Source of the DNA: Zychaea mexicana
Lineage: Eukaryota > Mucoromycota > Mucoromycetes > Mucorales > Lichtheimiaceae
Assembly: GCF_025766255.1 (NCBI RefSeq)
Contig: NW_026516936.1
Coordinates: 1-16,913 of the forward strand
DNA: 16,913 bases
Reading direction: 5' to 3'
The notes beneath the pieces are model-generated. The model was not told where the DNA came from and searched no databases. It saw nothing but the letters and a program-made list of their open reading frames with translations. Each line of letters begins with the position of its first letter. Position 1 is the first letter of the stretch. Below, piece by piece: positions 9,059-15,459 of the stretch. A program made the translations under genes and the position numbers.

Positions 9059-9209
9059 GGAAGACGGATGCAGGTGACATTGGCATGAAAGAGAAGAACG
9101 AGCTGGGCTTGAAGGTTCCAAAGATGCTGAAAGATATGATGTGGAAGCTCGCATATGTGTGCCCGAAAAGAAAAACTGAGCTGGTCATCATTGGATTCAT
9201 CATGATGGG
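9059..9209 (+). pseudogene. Conserved hypothetical fungal gene, continuation after transposon
   Basis: From the right target duplication the frame reads KTDAGDIGMKEKNELGLKV, then PKMLKDMMWKLAYVCPKRK, TELVIIGFIMMG, and meets a GTGAGT donor at 9210. This is the next block of the same family as 4824-5235 (EIGCCEVGK, then a PKxLKDM motif, then a GFI segment), and the two join in frame once the Merlin element is removed. About ten bases into the intron the Rep element begins, so this gene was hit twice. A faint continuation (LLMGKGYIGRRERK, 14116-14157) lies just past the Rep element. Confidence 0.6.
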
Positions 9210-9329
9210 TGAGTAATAGGGACTGGTCGAGGTTATAATGATTATGCTCTGGTTTATTGGTACTAATTGGATGAATAGCCACAATAAGTTGGTGTAATCA
9301 AAATAATTTTCATAAAATTAAATTATGTA

Positions 9330-9398
9330 TGTCTTGGCATATATATATTTAAAAATTTTGAAAAAATAAAAATTGAATTGTTTTTATTATATAAAAAT
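9330..9398 (+). promoter_or_regulatory. Promoter block of left arm gene
   Basis: TGTCTTGGCAT, then an A/T-rich spacer, AAAATTGA at 9369-9376, a T-run and ATTATATAAAAATA, 20 nt before the ATG at 9419. Copies of the whole block stand at 10501-10570 before the Rep gene and, inverted, at 13910-13980. Confidence 0.55.
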
Positions 9399-9418
9399 AA
9401 TACCTCATAATATTAAAC

Positions 9419-10268
9419 ATGAACAATACAATCACATTCAACAATGACAAAATCGTCCTTGATACCAATAAATTAAGTATGTTTTTAAATAATTAAAAAT
9501 ATTAACATTAAAGAATTTGCTGAAGAAACGATTTATGAAAAATATGATATAAGTTATAATATTAAAAAGATTAAATTATTAATAAAACGTAAAGCATCAA
9601 AAAAACAAAAAGAGACATCTAAAAATAATTTCAATAAAGCGAATATTGAAAGAGATATTATTTCTATTAAAAAAAGTAAAGAGAAAACATTAACGGAAAA
9701 TATAAAACTAAAGGAAAAATTACATAAATATGAGAAATACTATGAAAACCCCAATACATTACCTCCAAAAGAAATAGTTGCTGAAAATAAAAATTCTCAG
9801 CAATTTGAAATTCCTCATATTTCAAATACACAGACAAAAGAAACATATGCTGAAAATTCAAATTCTCAGCAATCCTCAAATCCTCATATTTCCGATGCAA
9901 TGTTAGAAAACACCTCTGGTGCAGATGCCTCACAGGGTGATTCTGATAACGATGAATGTGAATTAGGTGGGGGTGAATATATGTGTATGATTGCATGTAA
10001 GCCCTGTATGGATAAATTAAATGATACTTATAATTGTAGTTTTATTGATGAACTTATTTTAAAACTTGAAAAGGAAAAATATAAGTATAAAAGGTTCTTT
10101 AAGTCATACTTTAGATATTATATTGATTTAATAAAAGCAAAAGAAACAAATAGGGATGATATTATGCAAATATGTCAAGAGCAAATGCAGAAGTTAATCA
10201 TTGAATATAGTCAGATATATACAGATGAAAATAGAAGTGAAGATGCAGATAGTGATGATTCTGATTAA
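9419..10268 (+). pseudogene. Rep element arm protein, left copy (unrecognised, acidic)
   Basis: ATG at 9419 opens MNNTITFNNDKIVLDTNKLS. One extra base near 9490-9500 shifts the frame, which then continues as INIKEFAEETIYEKYD to a TAA at 10266-10268, about 282 codons in all. Visible parts are a lysine-rich helical region (about 35-110), a Ser/Gln/Asn linker with two NSQQ repeats, and a Cys cluster (ECELGGGEYMCMIACKPCMD, four Cys, possibly metal-binding). A coiled helical region (LILKLEKEKYKYKRFFKSYF.., ..IMQICQEQMQKLIIEY) and an acidic tail ending DADSDDSD follow. I do not recognise the family. The linker SSNPHISDAMLENTS is shared with the Rep gene of the core. The mirror copy in the right arm lacks this frameshift but has other breaks. 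Confidence 0.6.
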
Positions 10269-10278
10269 AATTATATCG

Positions 10279-10500
10279 GCCATTAATGGCTATACCGGTT
10301 AGGACAGGCTTATTAACTATAACAAAATCAATAAACAACCAATAGCCAGACGACTAATAGCAGGACACCAATTTTAAAAATACAGGGGACCAGCCATGGT
10401 TATGACGATTTTAATACGATCTAGTAACCCTAGATGACTTATTAGCTAAGATATGTCAGGATAGCCAAACTAATTTTTATTGAAATAATTCATGCACGAA
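10279..10500. other. Left arm/core junction: palindrome and short repeats, candidate replication region
   Basis: No gene. It contains the palindrome GCCATTAATGGC (10279-10290) and ATGGCTATACCGGTTAGGAC. A 22-bp block (AGACGACTAATAGCAGGAC.., 10348-10369) recurs in the same orientation at 12613-12634 with three changes, and CAGCCATGGTTATGACG (10391) is echoed at 12543. Such repeated words beside a palindrome could be Rep-binding iterons and an origin, but the nonanucleotide typical of CRESS origins is not seen here. Confidence 0.4.
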
Positions 10501-10570
10501 TGTCTTGGCATGCATACATTTACATTTTTGAAAAATTTAAAAATTGAATTTTTTTTTAATATAAAAATAA
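10501..10570 (+). promoter_or_regulatory. Promoter block upstream of Rep gene
   Basis: TGTCTTGGCATGCATACATT, AAAATTGA at 10540-10547, a T-run and AATATAAAAATAA. This is a third copy of the arm promoter. It lies about 100 nt before the first good ATG (10672), further than in the arms, so an upstream start or a 5' intron is possible. Confidence 0.5.
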
Positions 10571-10671
10571 TACCACAGAATATAAAGCAAAATATATTTG
10601 TTATATTTTTTATTTTTATTACTTCAACAATCGACATAAACCAACTCAACCTTCTCGCATTCTTGGCCATT

Positions 10672-12012
10672 ATGGCTGAATTTGTTCCTATTTTAGGAGT
10701 TACATTGATGCTCTTAATTGAAAGAGCAAAACACCTTGCTGAAAACCATCAGCATATTGAGTATGAACCTCTTGTCACACAACTGAGGTCAGAACTCGAA
10801 AAAGACCTTACACAGGCTAAAGTAGATAAAAAAACTAAAGATAATGCACGCAATAAAATAATTGGAAGAATTCGAGAATATGTGAGATTCCTCAAATCCT
10901 CAAATCCTCAATTTTCCGATGCAATGTTATAGGGTAACACCTCTAGTGCAAAATCCTCACAGGGCGGCAAAGAATTCCGATTCCAAAACACTAAAGGGCT
11001 GTTCACATATATTTGTAAGGACTTCCATTTAACAAAAGAGCAAATCATGGAATGAGAGACGTCTTCATTTCTTTGAAATTATTAATTTCTAGAAATTAGG
11101 TAGTTAAACTTTAGAAATTAACTTAATCTTTAGAAATTAACTAGTTGATCTCTGGAAATTAATAATTTCAAAGAAATGAAGACGTCTCTCAATGGTTTAT
11201 AAAACATGAACGTATTGGTTATCGAATTGAAAAGGCAATTGCATGTGATGAAATTGCACCAGAAACCAATGAGAAACATGTACATATATAGATACAAATG
11301 GATGAGCGGTTCGACACAAAAACAGCACGTAAATTTTTTACTATTGATGGTGTTACTCCAAATATTAAACCAGGTGGTAATCCACAAAAGTCTATTAGCT
11401 ATTGTATGAAAGGAAAAGATTATATTTGTGATCATATGGATCCAAATTATGAAATTAAAACCAGAAAAATGCACCAACAGTTACTTGGATATCAATTAAT
11501 TACTAAGCAGCTTAATATGTGGAAGGCTACCGAAATATATCCAGAATTGCTATGGAAATATGATACTGTAAAATCAAATTTAAATTCTTACTTTCATGAT
11601 GCAGATATGGAAAATAACCCTGGAAATAAATTACATATGTAGTCTATGTTTAGTATTGAAACAATGTTTGGTGGCAAAAATAAGATACCACAATACTGGA
11701 TTGTAGGTCCATCAAATGTAGGTAAGACATATAACATTGATGTATTAGAACAAGGTGGTCATCGAGCATATCTAATGAATAAAGAAAATGATTGGTCAGA
11801 TTATAAGGATGATGATTATGATTTTATGTATAATGAAGAAACAGGTTCTGATTTCAAATTAACATTTTTAAACCAAATGTTAGAAGGAACACGGTTAAAA
11901 CTTAATGGCAAATTCACAAAGTCAATAACTAAAAAGAAAAATATGCCAATAATACTGAATAGTAACTATATGCCGCACATGTTATACAAAAACAAATCAG
12001 TGGTGATGAGAA
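10672..12012 (+). pseudogene. CRESS-type Rep: HUH endonuclease + SF3 helicase, broken
   Basis: Rep proteins nick the origin and unwind DNA for rolling-circle replication. An ATG at 10672 (MAEFVPILGVTLMLLIER) starts an 87-codon charged extension ending at TAG 10930-10932. The same frame continues into the nuclease domain: motif I FTY near 11002, motif II HVH (11277-11285) with IQ after a TAG at 11289-11291, and motif III YCMK (11400-11411, catalytic Tyr plus Lys). The arrangement, with an FF pair after motif II, is closest to geminivirus/genomovirus-type Rep. After TAG 11640-11642 comes the SF3 helicase: Walker A GPSNVGKT (11706-11729), a Walker-B-like region (YDFMYNEE) and motif C ending LNSN (about 11950-11963). 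A MITE interrupts the gene at 11054-11190. Near 12010 it merges into a transposase fragment of the opposite strand, so the C-terminus is lost. Not functional under the standard code. Confidence 0.8.
11054..11190. mobile_element. 137-bp MITE with perfect 36-bp terminal inverted repeats
   Basis: The ends 11054-11089 and 11155-11190 are exact inverted copies starting GAGAGACGTC. The flanks are AAT on both sides (11051-11053 and 11191-11193), a 3-bp target duplication. Removing the element and one AAT leaves the Rep frame uninterrupted at this point, so the insertion is secondary. The 65-bp middle contains a repeated TTTAGAAATTAACT word and no frame. A 3-bp duplication fits a PIF/Harbinger-type or similar family, but the TIR alone does not settle it. 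Confidence 0.85.
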
Positions 12013-12427
12013 CATACTATCTAGATCTTGTTTTACCTTTTTATTCAATTCATTATAGTTAGTAATCCAGAACCGCTTATATAAATCATAAAATGTTGCA
12101 TATGGCATAACAGTATGCATATCCTTTCCTGATACGCCTGATACTATATAATAATGTAAGTCCTTTTTCAATCTCGCGGTATGGCCCTGGATATTCAATA
12201 TTTCTATATAAAACTGTAAGAAAATAAAATACAGGTATAAATCCAAATCTATTAAGTAATACATCCTTTATATCATTTATTGTATTATTCTTCATATCTT
12301 TAATAGCTGTTCTATGATTAAATCTATGTTGCATTTCAGGCCAAGATTTATCAAGAAAAGTCCATTTATTATCAATTAAATTTTTAATTTCAATATCGAG
12401 TTGTTCAGTGTGTTGTGTTGTGTTCAT
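12012..12427 (-). pseudogene. Truncated fungal transposase-like gene, N-terminal part
   Basis: ATG at 12427-12425 opens MNTTQHTEQLDIEIKNLI. It continues through KWTFLDKSWPEMQHRFNHR and an FYFLTVLYRNIEYPGPYREI segment, shifts frame in an A-run near 12165, and continues as DLHYYIVSGVSGKDMHTVMP and TFYDLYKRFWITNYNELNKK. It stops making sense at about 12010, where the Rep frame ends from the other side. The YPGPYREI / SGxSGKD / MPYxTFYDLY pattern resembles the region preceding the DDE domain in a group of fungal transposases (DDE_Tnp_4-like, from memory). The catalytic part is absent. The 5' flank carries an AAAATTGA block like those of the Rep element genes. Confidence 0.5.
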
Positions 12428-12494
12428 TTTTATTTGTTGTTATGTACTTTAAACAATCGCTCTTTTTTTTCTCGTGGGAGGCTACCGATATAAA

Positions 12495-12511
12495 TAAAAA
12501 AATTCAATTTT
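12495..12511 (-). promoter_or_regulatory. AAAATTGA + T-run + TTTATATC before the transposase fragment
   Basis: On the minus strand AAAATTGA (12511-12504) is followed by a T-run and a TATA-like TTATTTATATC, about 75 nt upstream of the ATG at 12427. Confidence 0.4.
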
Positions 12512-12678
12512 TATTAATTTTATTGTAAATCAATAATTAATTCAGCCACTATGGTTATACTGATCATAGCAATTTTATTATCTATATTACAGCTAGTAGA
12601 TTATAATTGGTTAGACAACTAATAGTAGGACGCCTAAGCCTGTCCTAACCGGTATAGCCATTAATGGCTGATACAAGT
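12512..12678. other. Core/right arm junction: repeats and palindromes, candidate replication region
   Basis: Mirror of the left junction. It contains AGCCATTAATGGCT (12656-12669, perfect palindrome), TAGGAC..GTCCTA flanking a ten-base loop (about 12626-12647), and the direct copies of the 10348 and 10391 words. No gene. Confidence 0.4.
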
Positions 12679-13890
12679 TTAATCAGAATCATCACTATCT
12701 TCATCTTCACTTCCATATTCATGTGTATATAGAGTATCAATCCATAACAATTAATTTAGCAATAAATTGCTAATTAATTTTAGTTATGTCTTTCACTGTC
12801 AAGCTAAGCTGCGTTCAAGTATTCCTTGCTTAGAGGAGGGTATGCTCACTACCGCTCCGCCACTATAAGTTTCAAATCAAACATTAAAGGATATTACATT
12901 TTAAATGGTTTAAAAAGATTTATACAAAACATAAACTTTTTAAAAGAATTAAAAAAAGTTAAAAAAAAATCTTAAACATTTAAAAAATAAAAAAATTATA
13001 ATCTAATTTTTTATTTTTCCTAAACATGTTTAAACAATAATATATCTTTAATTAATTAAACCTTTTAAAGAATTACAGTTAAGGATTACCCCCCATATCT
13101 GACTATATTCAATGATTAATGTCTGTATTTGCTCTTGACACATTTGCATAATATCATCCCTATTTGTTTCTTTTGCTTTTATTAAATCAATATAATATCT
13201 AAAGTATGAAAGAAAACCTTTTATACTTATATTTTTCATTTTCAAGTTTTAAAATAAGGTCATCAATAAAAGTACAATTATAAGTATCATTTAATTTATC
13301 TATACAGGGCTTACATGCAATCATACACATATATTCTCCCCCACCTGATTCACATTCATCATTATCTGAATCACCCTATGAGGAATCTGCACCAGAGGTG
13401 TCATCTAACATTGCATCGGAAATATGAGGATTTGAGGATTGCTGAGAATTTGATTTTTCAGCGTATGTTTCTTTTATTTGTGTATTTGAAATATGAGGAA
13501 TTTCAATTTACTGAGAATTTAAATTTTCAGCAACTATTTCTTTTGGAGGTAATGTATCGGGATTTTCATAGTATTTCTTATATTTATGTAATTTTTCCTT
13601 TAGTTTTACATTCTCCTTTAATGTTTTCTCTTTACTTTTTTTAACAGAAATAATATCTCTTTCATTATTCGTTTTACTTAAATTATTTTAGATGACTCTT
13701 TTTGTTTTTTTGATGCTTTATGTTTTATTAATAATTTATTCTTTTTAATATTATAATTTATATCATATTTTTCATAAATTGTTTCTTCAGCAAATTCTTT
13801 GATGTTTATATTATTATTATTTAAAAATATACTTCATTTATTAGTATCAAGGACAATTTTGTCATTGTTGAATGTGATTGTGTTGTTCAT
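12679..13890 (-). pseudogene. Rep element arm protein, right copy, multiply broken
   Basis: Mirror of the left arm gene: ATG at 13890-13888, TAA at 12681-12679. Relative to the left copy it keeps the early frame open across the left copy's frameshift. It has gained TGA after the eighteenth codon, a one-base loss near 13680, CAA to TAA near 13510, CAG to TAG near 13378, and the 363-bp insertion at 12732-13094 near its 3' end. With both arm copies damaged in different places, neither encodes the full protein. Confidence 0.6.
12732..13094 (-). mobile_element. 363-bp insertion in right arm, possibly SINE-like
   Basis: The segment is absent from the left arm, where the flanks CAGATA and TATACA are contiguous. 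On the minus strand 12863-12844 reads GTGGCGGAGCGGTAGTGAGC, which fits a Pol III A box/tRNA D-arm. A weak B-box candidate lies at 12825-12811. It also holds a hairpin (AATTTAGCAA / TTGCTAAATT type, about 12755-12785) and a very AT-rich remainder that ends in a C-run at 13089-13094. A short TATA-like duplication at the ends is possible but not convincing in AT-rich DNA. Confidence 0.45.
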
Positions 13891-13909
13891 GTTTAATATT
13901 ATGAGGTGT

Positions 13910-13980
13910 TATTTTTATATAAGAAAAAAAATTCAATTTTTATTTTTTCAAAATTTTTAAATGTATGCATGCCAAGACAT
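13910..13980 (-). promoter_or_regulatory. Promoter block of right arm gene
   Basis: Inverted copy of 9330-9398: ATGTCTTGGCATGCATACAT, AAAATTGA (13940-13933), a T-run, then CTTATATAAAAATAAC upstream of the ATG at 13890. Confidence 0.55.
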
Positions 13981-14102
13981 ATATACATAATTTAATTTTA
14001 TAAAAATTATTTTAGTTATGTACACAACTTGTTGTAGCTATTCATCCAATTAGTACCAATAAACTAGAGCATAATCATTATAACCTTGACCAATCCCCAA
14101 TA

Positions 14103-14560
14103 ATGGCCTGGCTGCTCATGGGAAAGGGTTATATAGGAAGGCGAGAGAGAAAATAGCATGGTGAACATGTGAAGATGTAGGCGTAAAAAGGAAAAGATCA
14201 GACCATATAATAGATCAAATGGCCCACTTGTGAGGACAGGCATATAGGAAATGAGTAAAAGTGTTGAGAGTAATAGGGCAGATAGTTGAATAGTAGTGTA
14301 CTGTGGCATAAACTAAAAAACCACCTAAGTCACCGCAATTTTCCCGTTAGTATAGCACTATAAAAAATTCAGGATTCTCCCTTCACTGATCGATCCTAAA
14401 TGTATCCTAAATCAATCCTGTTTATGTTCCTGTCATCCAATCATGTACAGTATGAGGCAAAGTAAATTCGATGTCACTTCAGAGCTGACGCAATACTTCC
14501 TCCCACGACTTTTATTAGAAACAGTGTCAAATTAAAACCACACCCTCTTTCACCGTTACC
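14103..14560. other. Flank right of the Rep element, no clear gene
   Basis: The first 55 bases may continue the decayed host-type gene (LLMGKGYIGRRERK, 14116-14157, then TAG). The rest shows only short frames on both strands. The minus-strand frame 14064-14309 crosses the element boundary and is not credible. Confidence 0.35.
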
Positions 14561-14902
14561 ATGCTGACAGAATGTTACCAAGAAAGTATGTTATTCTCGT
14601 ATCAAAAAATATTTACATTGCTATAATTTTATTGCTAAACAATAATACTGTTAGTACTTCATAACTATTTTGAAAACACCGACGAGCCCTCGTTAAAGGA
14701 TTTTGTTGCACGGCACGAAAGCTTGGTTGTTGCGAACTACAAGCCGCAGCAAAATATCGAGGACACCTGGGTCACATGATATGGAAGAGAGCACAAAAAA
14801 TTCTATAAAGATCGCCCTGTTGAAGATCGGCCAAAAGTTGTCGTTGGAAACGTTGACTGGCTGAAAGTTGTAAAAAGTATCCTCGAAGTAAGCAGCGCAT
14901 AG
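14561..14902 (+). pseudogene. Spliced gene remnant of unknown family
   Basis: ATG at 14561 (MLTECYQE), a 69-nt intron at 14586-14654 (GTATGT..TTAG) in correct phase, then ILHNYFENTDEPSLKDFVAR, ESLVVANYKPQQNIEDTWVT and an in-frame TGA at 14777-14779. The frame stays open after it (YGREHKKFYKDRPVEDRP, then VVVGNVDWLKVVKSILEVSS) to TAG at 14900-14902, where the 220-bp repeat begins. A CGA-to-TGA change would explain the single stop. It is either a recently dead gene or one truncated by the repeat. The composition is that of a soluble protein; no family is recognised. Confidence 0.5.
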
Positions 14903-15120
14903 GAGGTAAAACAATAATAATATATATTTTTGAGAACTATAAAATTTTTGTAATCACTAGATTATCAAAAATTAATATGTTCTCTTTCATTTATCATAAA
15001 AATAAAAATTAACTTAATTTTTCTTTTTTACTTCTTGCTACACCACCACTACCACCACTACTTCTTCTTCTATAAATAATAATAACAATAACAAATCTAA
15101 CGATTTCTTATTTCTATATA
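14901..15120. repeat. 220-bp inverted repeat, right arm
   Basis: Inverted partner of 613-832. It abuts the end of the 14561-14902 remnant and stops 82 bp before the right pogo element's TA. Confidence 0.85.
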
Positions 15121-15204
15121 TTAAAAAACAATTAAAATCGTTGATTTTTATTTTTTTTTCTTTCTGAAAAACATAATTTGTGTTACAAATAATTGTTTTT
15201 AATA

Positions 15205-15226
15205 CAGTTGACCCCCGCTTTTTGCA
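15205..15226. repeat. Terminal inverted repeat of right pogo element
   Basis: Begins CAGTTGACCCCCGCTTTTTG. Identical over 22 bp to the inverse of 591-612. Confidence 0.85.
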
Positions 15227-15459
15227 CCTCCGCTTTTTACAGATCCTCAGTTTTTGCAGCTTTTTTTGGAGGAATCCCGCTCATCACTTAGTAAAATTGC
15301 AGTTTCCTCACTTTTTGCATTTTGCAGCCCAAAACCAGGACCTGCAATTTCCCGCTAGTGGTTTTCATTCTCCCCAGAGAGCGGCGACACTGAGAATCGA
15401 ACCACTGATACTTCCTAGTTTTCTATATAAAGCTTTATATTTATTACATAAAGGTTTTA

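Larger units (their letters stand above)
9219..10312. repeat. Rep element inverted-repeat arm, left
   Basis: Matches the inverse of 12635-14098 from the outer TIR through the whole arm gene to the inner block TAATGGCTATACCGGTTAGG and GGACAGGCTTA. Differences are mostly single bases. Confidence 0.9.
9219..14098. mobile_element. CRESS-Rep element with long inverted repeats
   Basis: The ends pair as GGGACTGGTCGAGGTTATAATG-type (left) and GGGGATTGGTCAAGGTTATAATG-type (right, inverted), flanked by AATA at 9215-9218 and 14099-14102, a possible 4-bp target duplication. Left arm 9219-10312 and right arm 12635-14098 are inverted copies; the right is longer because of a 363-bp insertion. The core holds a Rep gene (HUH nuclease plus SF3 helicase) and a convergent truncated transposase. 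Each arm holds one copy of another gene. The termini lie in an intron of the decayed host-type gene. I know of no named transposon class with this organisation. Whether it transposed by Rep, by a separate transposase, or arose by inverted duplication of an integrated replicon is not decided by the sequence. Confidence 0.7.
12635..14098. repeat. Rep element inverted-repeat arm, right
   Basis: Inverse of 9219-10312 with a 363-bp insertion at 12732-13094 and scattered substitutions and small indels. Confidence 0.9.

Noticed and set aside
9405..9418. TAATATTAT-like word just before the arm gene, resembling a CRESS origin nonanucleotide
   Set aside because: It differs from the standard word, is not in a hairpin loop, and is expected by chance in AT-rich DNA.
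9667..9996. 109-codon antisense frame with a matching copy at 13315-13644
   Set aside because: Both lie antisense to the arm gene. Their conservation is explained by the inverted repeat and by selection on the sense gene.
11130..11477. 115-codon minus-strand frame across the MITE edge
   Set aside because: Antisense to the HUH domain of Rep and starting inside an unrelated insertion.
14064..14309. 81-codon hydrophobic minus-strand frame
   Set aside because: It crosses the Rep element boundary at 14098, so it cannot be a conserved gene; no supporting features.
613..15120. The whole interior considered as one composite transposon mobilised by pogo
   Set aside because: The flanking pogo copies are direct, each abuts the interior with only one of its ends, and the interior contains older independent insertions. 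Nothing shows joint movement.
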